Origin: Lingula anatina
Taxonomy: Eukaryota; Brachiopoda; Lingulata; Lingulida; Lingulidae
NCBI RefSeq assembly: GCF_001039355.2
Contig: NW_019776086.1
Coordinates: forward strand, 6,152-70,151
Length of the DNA stretch: 64,000 bases
Direction: 5' to 3'
Both the position numbers and the translations under genes were made by a program. The first letter of the stretch is position 1, and each line of letters opens with the position of its first letter. Under the pieces are notes generated by a model that made no database searches, was not told the origin of the DNA, and saw nothing but the letters and a program-made list of their open reading frames with translations. This document shows, piece by piece, positions 26,600 to 39,248 of this stretch.

Positions 26600-29500
26600 T
26601 CAAACTATTGATATGACTGTTACATATTTTGGGTGCGACTCTCGACCATTCTTCTGATCTGGCGGCTTTTTGGTGCCAGCTTTTTTACTGGACAGTTTTC
26701 TAGGTGCAGGAACAGGGTTTTTCGACAAGTTATTCGCCCCAGACCGAACAGAGTGTGAAGCATTCTTAGTTGGGTTATTATTATTAAAAGAGCTGTTCAA
26801 TTTTCTGTTCTCTATCTGAACAACGGACTTGTGACGCACGTTGTCGTAATCGACCGGCGTGGAACCGTTTGTCATGACTCCACCATTTGGAATTGCATCT
26901 ACGGAGTCCGAATCTCTTCCACTGCTGGAATTATCCTCTTGGAACTGTTTTCTGAAATCTCGCAAAGACTTAATATTCGTTGGCATTATAGGACTTCGCA
27001 TTGGTCGTGTTGTCTTTTTAATTTGGCTCAAACTTCCCTTTTTGTCAAAATTAGAAGAGGTTTGAGAAACCTGTGGCGTTTTTGCAGGTGGCTCTACCTG
27101 CACATCGTCAGAATCATCCAGCGATATGGTCTCACACTCCGCAAGGGGCTCCAAAGTGGAGTGCCTGTTTTGACGCTTCAAGCTCCAATCTTGTGTCAAA
27201 CAGTCGTGGTGATAGTCACTTGACATGTATCCTGTAAATCCCGACGAACTGGGATCAACAACGTATCTTCCTTCGTTGTCGCGCCTGCCCGCAAAGGCGG
27301 TGCTCGAGGACGATGTATCATTGGACGTCGAAGGTCCCCCTTGGGAGGCGCGTGCCAGCATCGGAGTTCCTTTGGATATTGATGGCACCTCCTGCATGTA
27401 AAAGTACGCATCCGACCGATCATCCCCCTGTGGTTTGCTGGGCCCATACTGCCTGTGGGATTTAGCGCCGTAAGGGGTCCTCCCGAAGCTGGACAGTTCA
27501 TATTTATTACTCTGAGCAAGGGCGGTTTTCCACCATGGCTCCTTACGAGGCTCAGGTGGAACAGGGTCCAGTGAGATGTTGGTCAGTTTTTGCTCGTATC
27601 GTTTTTTATACCGATGCGGACGTGTGTTTCGACCAAGAGTGCTTTCGGATCTCACATCAGCGTTTTCGGTGTTGGATGATGTCACGGAGGCTCCGGCTCC
27701 ATGAGACATCGTCCCTCGTCGGAAGACCGACTGTAAGCGCACCATCCGCTCGTCTGGAAATAAACACAAAAAACCAACGTGACAAATAATCTAAGGCTTT
27801 TACCTTCATATTTTGATATTCTGAAATTAATCAGTTTGATTGATTATTTGTTTGAATGAAAGACAGCTAAATCTTCTAATTATTTTTCGCTTTAAGTTCG
27901 TTTCAAAAACTAGCACTGATAGGGAAACGTTCAAAATATGCTTTTTTCTTCGTTTTTTTAAATCTTTTAAACCAAATTGAATCTTCTCAGCAACTTATGG
28001 CACACGGTTTTCTCCACATACCCTCTAGAGCTTTAGACGTCCTAAAATCACACTTGAAGACGACTACTTTATATGCCTTCCTGTAGCGGGAAGACGCCAT
28101 CCACAAGATGTGAGAGACCACGAGAGCTTCGGCGTGTAGGAACCACAGATACGTGGCCTGCACAGTCCACGGCTCTAACTTGTAGATCATGGTGATCACT
28201 AATAAGATCTGAAATGTAAAGACGTGTTAAAGCAAATCTAGTTTCAAGAAATCATTTTTATTTTCTGGCTAAGACACACAGGACTTAGATATATAATGTA
28301 CGGACACATATACAGTGGGTTTACCGCCTGACTCTCATTTTGATTGCGAATAAAAAAAGCATTGTAATTTCATAAAGCATGCAGCATGCATGCAAGAATA
28401 AGAATTTCTTTAAAAATCTTTATGAATATCTTTATATGGATTGACTAATCATTTTTTATTACTCATTCATTCAATATTTCTTCAATTAACGAGTATCAAT
28501 GTGTAATCATGATGACTACTTTTGTACTTTTTTATACTGTATATCTAACCATCTGTATTGTTAGTCTGGTTTTACAGTCTTCTGATAGCCTGAACGAGCC
28601 CCCTCCCCCTGGGTCGTATCAATTGGTCCAGAAAATTAGTTAAGTTGACATGTAATTAGGCGTTAATGAAAAAACTGCGCTTCTGGGATTAACGATTGCT
28701 AGCTATTTTTACTATAAAACTTCGAATTGACTCCGTTCATTACTGTAATTGATTATTAACGACATTTATTTACATGTTCTATAGCAGGTGTGCATTTAAG
28801 ATTATATGGATTATAGTATAACGATACCGTGTGTGAATAGCTCCGACAATATCATGAATTTGAACGTTGACATTGTTATTAAGAAGTGATTACTTACATC
28901 TGCGGGGAAAAATTTTGTGCAGTAGGTCGCCAAGGCAATGCATAGTACAAGGGTGCTGTTGAGGACCTCCACTTGTAGTTGGTATTTCAGTCGATCTTTC
29001 CTACCTTGCTCTCCTGACAGACCTAGAAAGTAGCAGATAGAAGTGAATATAAGCCGAGAGGTCAACTGCGGTTGTGACGTAATACTCTAGTGAATGACGT
29101 CACATATTACCAGACTTTACTGCATTTTCTACCTTACTCTCCTGTCAAACCTAAAAATGAATGTCATCAAATTTTAAGGTCTTATGAGGCGTTTCCAGAA
29201 CTTGGATAATCTGATATTTTAATTTAAACCGAGAAGTAAGCTGCAGTTGTGACGTAATACTCTAGTGAATCACGTCACATATTACCAGACATTACTACAG
29301 TTGTTAAGTAATGACTGCATTTGTCGTCAGATCCAATTGAGACGATGTCTTCTAGGGTATGGCGCCACATATATTCAATTATAATTCAGAGACGAAAGAA
29401 TTGGAGGACATCGGCTCTTAGATGAACAACAGTGAAAATAGTTCTTTACTTAAGGCGGAACATTTTAGCGCCAAGGCTAACTCAGCAGTACTCAGCTAGA

Positions 29501-32500
29501 ATGTAGATGTTACATTTCACAAAACAATAGGCATAACTTTTTAATGGCCAAATTTTTATGACATCCTGAAACGTTACTGTGCTTGTTAATTAAGGCACTT
29601 CATTTACATTTGATTGTATACCACTGCCTGTTACGCGGTATTAAAGCAAATCACAAACATCATTTTTCAATTTGCAAAGAAAAAAACGAGAATTAACATG
29701 ACCTGTGATCGATATTCAACTCAGAAAAATCAATATCTACCAATTAGCAGACATTTGATGAATACAAGTAAGAAATAAGACACTGTTCCATCGTATAGTA
29801 TAGAACCTGTACAGAGTCAAATTTAATGTACAGTTTATCTCGGTGTTGCTGTATGAGAGAGACCCTTGGGATACAGGGTCCAGTTCTTGTTCATTCCTAC
29901 ATGTAAATCGTGTCCTCGATTTTGACCCACTTGCATCACGCTAACCTGAACCTGTATGAATCACCCTTCCCCCCCCCCCCCCCCCCCCCTCGCATACACA
30001 AACCAATCCCATCACCCGCAGCCTGAGTACCAGGACACATAAGACGATACATAAGGCTACATCTATGTCATCTAAATCTTTTAAAACACGCACACGATCT
30101 CGACTCATTAATTGACAAAGACCTGTCACCTGATGACAATGAATTCATGTGTCCAAATATGTAACACGCTGCTCGTGTATCAGTATCGTATCTCGTTACG
30201 TATATATACCTGCTGTGTTATCGAGAGTTCTTGCGTGTATGCAATTTAGCCGTCATAAGATTTTCTTGTAATGTGTGTGTGTGTGTGTGTGTGTGCGTGC
30301 GTGTGTGTGCGGGCGATGAAAGTGCATGCAGCATGCAGCACGTAATCATTATGGTGTTATTTGATACAGCAGCGTTTCAAAATTACTGGATATTATTTCA
30401 TCTCTCAATATGTAGTATGCTGTAAATTAAACGTTATTAAATTATTAAGCAATGTGTAGATTACCTATATTGACAGCAAAGGTTGCCGAAGACAGATAAA
30501 TTAAATATGTTTAGACTAACCAGAAAATTTGACAGAACAGTATTTTATGGTTTTTCGAATCAGATTTCTTCAAACTATTTTATTTCTTCCCAAACATAAG
30601 TAGGATAGCAAACCACGGAAACATTGAAAGGAAGCTGTTTATTTTTTAACACATAGAAGCTCAGAAATGGCGCTGCTAATAACCCCGCACTGAATAGCCC
30701 GTCTAATTCCGAACTTTAGCTCACATAATAGTAAAAAAAATGCTTTTTAAGGTTAGAATATGTCTTATACCCGAGAGACGGAACTTGCTGTTTTCAAAAT
30801 CCAGTGACGTCTTACAGCAATATATATTAAATGTAAATCCTTAGCTGTAAGTGCACACTAGGTTACCTTGGTTGTTCCAACATTGCAGCCATGCATAATA
30901 CAAAACCACCTGCTGCTGATACAAATTCTGCTCTGTTTGAAAGCAACACGTTAAAATTTAATTCTTAGAGAGATTAGATACATCCCTTTTGGATAGGAAG
31001 TACACTTACGTCTGACGGTATAGGTAAACAGTTGAACAGGGCGACTTCAAACGTTACAGTTCGTAAATATCAGCGAAATAAAACAGTGTGATCAAGGCGA
31101 CAGAAAAATTATCGTTCTAATACCTAACATTCTTACAGACGGTAAGTCTGTATGCAGTCTGATATGTACCCACAAAGACACACTTAAGGTTCACTTTTTG
31201 CCCAGCCGAACCGTGTTTTTTTTTTTAACTTCAAGATATAGGGCAATGCAAACAAAACGCGTGCCTAAATGCATGTGACGTGATTCGAAGTCTAACGTCA
31301 TTTATGAAAAACAAACACAACACACCTCATGCCCCTTACCCCAGTGAGTTCACCCTGATCTGCGGGTGCTAATGACAACTCTATTGTGTTACGTAGCAGT
31401 CAAGTGTGATACAGGTGGCCGCCTAACACCGTGTTATTCAGGGTACAAAAAGGCATTTACAAACCTCTTATTTTTTATAGTCAATAACAATCAGAAAGAA
31501 CTTGAGGTTAATAATGAAAACTGTAATGTAGAACAAAACCGCTAATTGAAACACGATATTGTTGTTTTGAATCGATTTTTTTCTACTACATAATCATGTG
31601 TTAGGTTGGATGGTTAACATGTCATGGAACCGAAAGGTCCAGCTTAATAAGTGCCATTTAATTCATAGACAGGTTTCTTTAAATTATTATCATATGTCCT
31701 TGTTCTTATTGCCTTTGCTGCAATTTTTAAAAACCTGTTTTTGGTTTTCATGTTGAAAGATTATAATTAAACCAAGTTCCCAGCAACATAGAAAATAATT
31801 ATAACGTTACCATAACAGAACAACAGACTTGTGACATAGACAGAGTAGTTATCATGATTAAGATAATTATATCTAAATGAGACATTGGCAGTTTATATAA
31901 CCAAAAAACATTACGGTAACCTTACGGTAAAGTTACGGTAACGTCATATAATATAACGTTCTGTGTTTATTGGGCTGATGGTCTCCCATCAATTTGTTTT
32001 TCTCCTTTTCTCATCAACTTTGAACACAGAGATCTTTATACGTATGTGGCTTTCTGTTAGTATCTAATGTATAAATAATCATCTCTCATACGTTATTTCT
32101 TTTATGATATTAATTTTCTTATTATACTAATGTCACCTGCATAACAACATAGATGGGGCATGTTTTAACAGTATAAAGTGACCAACGAATAAAGTGACTA
32201 TAATTTATCCGTCTCCTTTGATAAAAAGTTAAAAGGATGACTGAAGAGATATAGAAACATAATCACATAACTGACGTGTATAGATAAGAGTAGACAGATT
32301 TAGAGTTTAACAGACACGATTTACATCAAATCATTATCATCATTTACAGTGCAATGTTTAAATGACGTCCTTGGGCAGCTTCGAAATATATTTCAATACA
32401 CAGCTTGTAAAACTTTTGTCTGCTCTTTTCAATTCATTTGCATTTCCATAATATGTTATAATTCTGACAGCCGGTTTCTATTTTGGAATTGAATTCAGAT

Positions 32501-33400
32501 AAAGCTATCTGTTGTTTTTATAAAGCAAACTCACCTGCAATACTGTTGGACTGTGATACATATATCAAGTTTCATAATATGTATAATAAAAAAATTAATC
32601 GTAGTGGTCAATCTACGTCCGGTTTTTGAAACCCGTAGGACAAAAGTCACAGCCTTGAACTTTAATTATCAGGTGCGTTTTTTGAAAACCTTACCTGCAG
32701 CACGATTGGGCTGGTAAGATACCGGGGTCCGCGATGTCTCCGGCCCACCGCTGTGGTTGCTCAATAGCGTGATCTGGCTGGCGCTAGTGTCTGGGGAGTA
32801 GGCAGACGCACGGAACAATCTCTTTACCAAGAGCCTCTTAAAGGAGATCATGGCGTCCACGGCGCAGATCACACACACAAAAAACAACGCGATCTCCACG
32901 ATCACTATAAACCCCGCAAAACTGGGTTCGAGTTCATGTGGAAGAAACTGGCATCTTCCTACGCTGGGGTAGAGTGTCTTGTCCAAGCCGTAGATCGGGA
33001 TAAGTGTTAAAATGGCCGGAAACAGCCACGTTAGGACGACAATGAATTTAATTGTACTTGAATTCCCGAAGTTGTCCACTAAAACATCTCGCTTCCGTAA
33101 AAGAAATGTCCGATCTAAACAAATCCAACACACTGACATCAGTTCTATCGCTCGTAGTGATGTGTTCAACCAAAATAACGCCGAACACCAAGATGGCGTC
33201 CATGCTTTGCCTTCCAGAGCGTTGCATTGGACCGGAATGGCGACGATCATCTGTAACATGACTGAGCAGAGTATAGAGATGATATATACATCACAGCTGT
33301 AGTAGTCGCCTTGGTAGTGGCGCACCGATACTATGGCTAATATCACCATGATCAGAGTGATTGGGGTGAAGGTCAACCACAAGATCACCTCCAGCGACAT
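26600..33400 (-). CDS. Divergent rhodopsin-like seven-transmembrane receptor with 380-residue cytoplasmic tail
   Basis: Coding exons (minus): 33400-32695, 29022-28898, 28208-28022, 27753-26600. Junction phases agree and give 723 residues. Hydrophobic segments fall near 5-27, 37-59, 72-97, 117-137, 161-183, 254-286 and 293-316, a short-N-terminus GPCR. C72 at the top of TM3 and C150 in extracellular loop 2 fit the conserved disulfide. TM3 ends with DRT (96-98) in place of DRY. The usual TM6 CWxP and TM7 NPxxY are not seen. Loop 3 is Ser/Thr-rich. The tail has polybasic and proline-rich patches (NPVPAPRKL) and ends ISIV, which fits a class I PDZ ligand. An in-frame TAG just before the ATG supports the start, unless a 5' non-coding exon is spliced there. 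The exact family is not recognised; a GPR149-like orphan is possible but unproven. Ligand unknown. Confidence 0.82.
28993..29292. repeat. Decayed tandem duplication of receptor exon-2 acceptor region
   Basis: 28993-29115 and 29121-29292 share the exon-2 start plus acceptor (TCTCCTG.CA.ACCTA) and the block TGACGTAATACTCTAGTGAA. The second copy has an insertion of about 47 bp. In the copy the exon frame reaches TAA within six codons, so it is a relic. Confidence 0.75.
29968..29989. repeat. Poly-C tract
   Basis: About 22 consecutive C in the first receptor intron. Confidence 0.9.
30272..30312. repeat. (GT)n microsatellite
   Basis: Alternating GT with a few GC interruptions, inside the large receptor intron. 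Confidence 0.9.
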
Positions 33401-36400
33401 TCTGGGCTATGACAATTAAACCCGTTTACCGTAATATTACCGTAATATTATTGCTTCTACGCAAACAGTTCATTTTCTCTGTTTGCGGTTAAAGTTCCAT
33501 GTAAATGAACTACTGTCTATGCTTGCTTTCCTACTACGCGGTAAAATTGCTGTATGCCCTTATTTAAAATGTTACGAAGTACGAAATGTATACCAATGGC
33601 ATTTTGTAAATGTTTCATTCAGATTTAATTATCTCAATCATGATAACTACTTTGTCTCTGTCATAAGTCCGTTGTTCTGTAAATAATACAATTTGCGACA
33701 AAGACTAGCGTTAATATAATCCCACACTGTTTCCACATAATCACATCCATTATTGTAGTTTCTAACCACACCGAGCGTCAAACAACTGTGAGAATACCTG
33801 GCAAGGAAGAATCAATCATTGTCTCTGGCTATCGCCTAGTAATTAACCCTACATCATTATTCCATTAAAACACGCCGTTGACATTTTCATGGAAGATGAA
33901 GAAATGACAGCCCCCGTCTAACGCTCTTAAAGAGTTAGCGAATTGGAACAAAGCAGTCACTTAATCAACCACACTTTATAGACCTTCAAAGGGTATCCTA
34001 ATGTATTCAAGCCAATCCTGACTTTGTCTGGCTTAAACAGAGGTACTCTTGAACGGAACGGTGATCTGTTTGCTTAAAATGGACATACTTAATGGTAGAT
34101 ATCAACATGTTACATTCTTTTTTATCTCTTTTCGTATTTGTATCATCATATCCCTTAAAGGCTGGGTCCTACGTTCGTTGAATCCAATGTTATTGAACTG
34201 AGTCTTCTTTGAGCATAGCCACTTTAAAACAAATCAAAGTTGATGGTAATTAACATGTTACACAGAACCGCTCCTCGCAGTGCCCTTGGTTGTTGATTTT
34301 AATCGTTGACTTGAGTCACGGATTTGCTCACGACGGTAATATGAGTCAATACATCGTGTGTGACATATATTCATGGTTTATACGTGCTATAGTCATCCAA
34401 TCACATAAAATGGATAAGTGCGTTTGGTCTCATATAATCCATAGGTTCTGTTGGAGTCTTAAGGCCTCGCCAGCGTCTCTCATGACGAGTTTTCCGATCC
34501 GCAAGTGTTGCCATTCAAATAATCCTATTGCTGAGTTTTCCGAATTTTCCCTCTTGTGAATAATATGAAAAAATCAATTCTTGACCTGCCACGCCTTCTG
34601 CTGTATTTGCCACATTTCCATCACGCGATTTTAGACGTCAATTACATATACACCATGATCCGATAAGCTGATTTATATATTTATTTATTTATTTGATATG
34701 ATCCTTGAGCATGCTCTGTCATCAAGTTCCGGACTATTTCCTTTCAATATAATCAGAAACGATCAGCAACGGTGATACACATATACGCAGCATGATTATT
34801 CCAGTTGCTATCAAGAACTGATGTATACTGCTTCTCCAATCCTTCGTAGCAAGATTACTGTTGAAAGAAGCGCGATACATAACGGATTCAAAACGACATG
34901 GTTACCCTGTTATACGTGTCATGTGCGCAGGCAAATTCTGTAACAATCTAAAGGAGCTTCCGGGCTCCAATCGCTCTTCTTAACTGGCGTTGATCTGCCC
35001 GTGTCCACAATAATGTCAAACATCAGAATCACTGAAATCTATATTGCTCTGATTGAAACACACATATCATATACACCTGTATACCTTACGCATAAGCACA
35101 CAGTCAAATACATGGCAACTGTAAATCATTGTCTCCAACTGACGTTTCGAACACTTCAAGATGTATCGGTTGTATTGCGGGTAATGAATTATTCGTTTCG
35201 GCCTGATTATAGATGTTATTTGTCTAGGTTGTATATGCAGTGGGTTTGAATCTAGTATCTTCGTTCCACTTGTTCACGGTGAATACAGCTGTTTAAAGAA
35301 AAACAGCACTACAAAGTGCAAGCCTCCCACAGTCGTGATTCGAGCTCGAATGGCTATGCAGAACTAGCTTCCATATTAGGTATAAGAATAAACACGCGTA
35401 GGTACGTAATAAAATTAATTATAGGTCTATACTTCTATGGTCTATAGAACTATAACCTGTGTATTTTTCAACATGGAGGTATCCAGCACTGTACACTGAG
35501 ACCTTCCACATATATATTTTTATATACTTAGGGTGGAAAATTTCGCAGATATTTCACGAGTTCATGATTGCGATTTACATTTCCTCTGCATGCTGAGTAT
35601 CTACGATGCAGAATAGTTAATTTCAGGCCGTGTTTTGTATCAAAACCATTCCTCTGAATTCCCATTCCTCATAATTCACCCCAAATGAATGAAACGCGCT
35701 CAAATAGTTTAGTTCTGCTGTATTTTCAAAAATTCCACTTTTTCATAAACAAATCTGTTGCCAAAACGTATGTCATCCAACCTGCAAAGACTAGGACAGT
35801 TCACTGGTACGTCCAACCTCTTTATAACACATCAGGCTTGGGGTGGTTAAAGCACACACTCACCGAACTATTGCCGTGAGTGCTTTCAGCATTGTGTTTC
35901 CACATCTACAACCTGTACATGTAGATATCATAAACGTTATTATTTAACTCTGATGATGAACTTTAGAGCTATCTCTTCGTTATTGATTTCTGCTTCGCAG
36001 GGGGTAGACAGGAGTCTTTAAGGGAAGGCGGTGCAACGCGTAATGTACAGAGGTGCCGAGAGCGCAGTTATGCGGTTACATGTGGATTTCAGGCTAAGAG
36101 ATTTTCTACAAAACAGAGAAAGAGATTGTGTCATGCAATCTCAAACTGACTTTCTTGGGTAGCGCGGGATTTTCAACATATGAGCCAGCATATTGTCTTG
36201 TGGTGACTCATAATCAGTGTAACTTGGGCGTTCTTGTTTGTCAAAGAAACTAGATTTAGCGTTTTACCCAACGACTTAACAACTGAAAGTCAGACGCAAA
36301 TGAAGTGTTAAGGAAGAGCTGTATGGGGAGACTGCAGTATCTTCCTCGTCAACTCTGCTGTCATGGCGTTACGTGTAAGTTTCCTAGGATTCGCAGCCCG

Positions 36401-36439
36401 AAAACCTGACTTTCATCTCCTAAAATGAATCAAAGGGTG
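33401..36439. other. Gene-poor stretch upstream of receptor gene
   Basis: No supported exon. The likely receptor promoter or 5' UTR is in the first few hundred bases; TTACCGTAATATTACCGTAA-type short repeats occur at 33426-33450. Short ORFs (33483-33686, 34290-34559, 35001-35249, 35685-35879) lack motifs and codon support. Confidence 0.45.
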
Positions 36440-36655
36440 ATTTCCCAGAGATTTAGATCGATCTAAAGATTAAGATTTAGATCGACCTAACTCCCTGGGG
36501 GTTTACGCTAAATTGCAGTCAGCCGAGCGGACACCATAGTTAATTACCCCCTTACAGCTTTTAGTAGGCGGGACAAACGCTTAAGCCGGCCAAGCTGACA
36601 GTAATCTAGTGAGACTCCCCACAGGAATAGATCGATCTAAAAATCTATGGAAATG
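36440..36655. mobile_element. MITE, family with TAGATCGATCTA ends (copy 1)
   Basis: A ~215-bp non-coding element with terminal inverted repeats: TTCCCAGAGATTTAGATCGA on the left and TAGATCGATCTAAAAATCTA on the right. The interior (CTCCCTGGGGGTTTACGCTA, CAGTAATCTAGTGAGACTCC) is shared with the tandem copies at 56986-57416. Confidence 0.8.
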
Positions 36656-36667
36656 GGGTGAAAGACT

Positions 36668-36934
36668 GCGTTCAGATAAACCCATCGTACCAGCTGGATC
36701 GATCCAACCGCGGGGGGGGGTCTTGCTAATTTGCACTCACTAAAATCAGCTTAATCGTTTGATACGCCTCTTTCAGTAAAAGAAATTCCGAGAACCGAGC
36801 ACGCACGATAAATTATCCCCTTGCTGGTCGAGGAGGCGTGTCAGACAATTAAGCTGATTACATTGACTGCACTAGAGCGAGAATCCCCGCAGAGTTGGAT
36901 CGATTCAGCTAGTAGGGTGGGTTTATCTGAACGC
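36668..36934. mobile_element. MITE with GCGTTCAGATAAACCCA ends
   Basis: A 267-bp element bounded by near-perfect inverted repeats (GCGTTCAGATAAACCCA at the left; its complement TGGGTTTATCTGAACGC at the right, with one mismatch at most). Sub-terminal TGGATCGATCCA palindromes and a CCCCGC block recall the neighbouring MITE, so the two families may be related. No ORF. Confidence 0.8.
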
Positions 36935-37644
36935 CCTGAAAAATGTGCATTGTCCAAAATTTTGTTTTCATAGTCTCTAAACCGGTTCTACAGTAAGGCC
37001 TGTCCTTCTATAAACATGTACATGCCGTAGATCTGTAAAAAATAAAGATAAAGAACTCACCAGCCCTGCAGTAGCTCACCTCCGTACACCTTCAAGCCAA
37101 CTCGGTCTCGTTCTGGGCTGTAGCTTGCCCCATCGCTTAATTCATAGTTGAGATACGTCAGAAATAGAAACTCCCCAGAATCGGGTTTTCTGTGACGTGT
37201 GAACGGTCCAAGTGTGGGAAGATTGAGAAAGAAAAATAAAAAAAAAACACAATATCCAAGGTCTGTGTTCAGCGGAATCTATATGTCATATAAACCTCTG
37301 TCTGATGTCTCTTGGTATCGATCTGATTCACCATGCCTATAGGTGTGTGATCATCAACACATGTGTTTTCAAATCCCCAGGTTGTCAAGAATCAATATAG
37401 AGATAACTATATAATGTCGACGTAGGAGTGGAGTCTGTTTTTGTGTTATTGTGTTTCTGGTGTATTTCGCATCAGTTGCTGAACGTGAACTTGCTTTTCG
37501 ATTTTTTTTGATTTGATTTATTTTATACTTAAAATGTGTATTGTATATAATACACAATACACATAATTAATACATGGATTACACAAAAAAAGTGAAAGGA
37601 CTTATTTCCGTTCTGCTCCATATATGAATGATCACGTGAGTAGG

Positions 37645-39248
37645 ACCAAAGCCGTTTAGACTAATAATAATAATAATATTATTATAATAATAATAAAACG
37701 CAAAAGGCTCTGCCTCTAAACTTATAAGGCGATCAAATAAAAATGTATTGATTATACGTTTTTAACTGGCACATTTTATATGGCTGGGAAGCTCGAGTAA
37801 TTAAAGGATGTTTTTCCAAAAGATTTGGCAGAGGGTAACTGAACTGCACTTGACTTAAGATTTGAGAAAAAGGCTAGAATCACAATTTGTAGGGAGAAAA
37901 GATTCGTAAAAAAAGTTTGTTTTGTGGATTAAAATCAAATAAATATTAAACAACAATCAATCGATCATATCCGGGCATCTTGGGTATTTTACGGTTGCCA
38001 GGGTTAATGAAATTACGGATATGGGGTATTTAGTATAACTACGATGAATGGGTTAATTTAGATTGTGAGAAAACAGATTTACAGGGTGTCAGTAAAAGTA
38101 CTTTTTAAATACTCATCCAAATGTGGTGCAAGGAGGACACACATTACATATTGAAAGAACTCAATATCTGAAAGCAAATAGAAATCTGCCATTGGAACCA
38201 GCAAAAACCTTACTTGTTTCACCAGTATTGTTGAAAGGTGTGTTCTGACCCCCCTCCCTTCAACCAACATGCCCCACACTCACACTCAAAAACACATGCG
38301 TCTATGCATTAATTGTGACTATAACAAAACAAAGAACTCATACCCTTTGATCACATAATGTGCTTCTACCGTGGCAGGCTGATAGGGCGATCACTGAATT
38401 GTTACCAAGGTAACGTGTACTTCCCATCACTTAGGCGCGTTGGCAACGAAGTCCGGTTCATTCATACAGCTTCATAAAGGCGTAATGGATGCGATTCCTC
38501 GTGCTCTGCACTGGTACATGTACAACCTCAGTCGTAACGACACTGAAATTTGCTACTATTGTGTAAGAGTTATATAACGTGTATCATGCATCTAAGGTCT
38601 CGGTGTGTAAGTGTGTGTGTGTGTGTGTGTGTGTGCGTGTGTGTGAAAGAAAGGGATAGACTTTGTCTTCAATCTGTTGGTTTTTATATATGTATTGATG
38701 AGAGAGAGAGAGAGAGAGAGAGAGCGAGCTTGGATCCACCTTTGAATATTCATGATTGATAAAGGTTAATTGGTCTTAAAATCTTCACGTGCGTTTTCAG
38801 CTATATAGTAACTGTGTCAGTTCGGCAACCGTAATTGTGCCGTTTCAACTGTAGCATTTACGCTCTGGAAAAGACGTGTTTTGTATAGCAACGACGAAAA
38901 GTTGGAAGTTTCATTCATTCACAACCTCTCTTTTTTCATATGAACACAATCATTTCTACTCTTTGTCTCTGTTTTGACCACACGTTTACTTTTACGTGTG
39001 TAAAGTTTATCTGTTTCTGATTACAATTTATTATATATATGGCAAAATAAATAAATGAATAAAAGAAAAGAAAGCAGAGACACTCTAAGGTACTGTATCA
39101 TACATATACTGCACTGTAAGCAATACCACAGTTGCATAGTCCTTAAATATTAATCCGTTTATCTACCCTTTTATTTTTTGTAGAAGGCACTTGATTCCAT
39201 TACATCATTTTAAAGACTAGATAAAAGACTAAATACAACCGCAATACG
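37645..39248. other. Non-coding stretch with simple repeats
   Basis: Holds an (ATA/TAA)n patch at 37661-37695, a (GT)n tract at 38611-38645 and a (GA)n tract at 38699-38724. No exon supported. Confidence 0.6.

Noticed and set aside
30000-33000. Additional exons in the large receptor intron.
   Set aside because: The exons at 32695 and 29022 already join in phase within the loop-3/TM6 region; no extra exon is needed or seen.
38550-38759. ORF with poly-Val/Cys and Glu/Arg runs; a similar one at 41206-41598.
   Set aside because: Both are read-through of GT and GA microsatellites; the second overlaps a real minus-strand exon.
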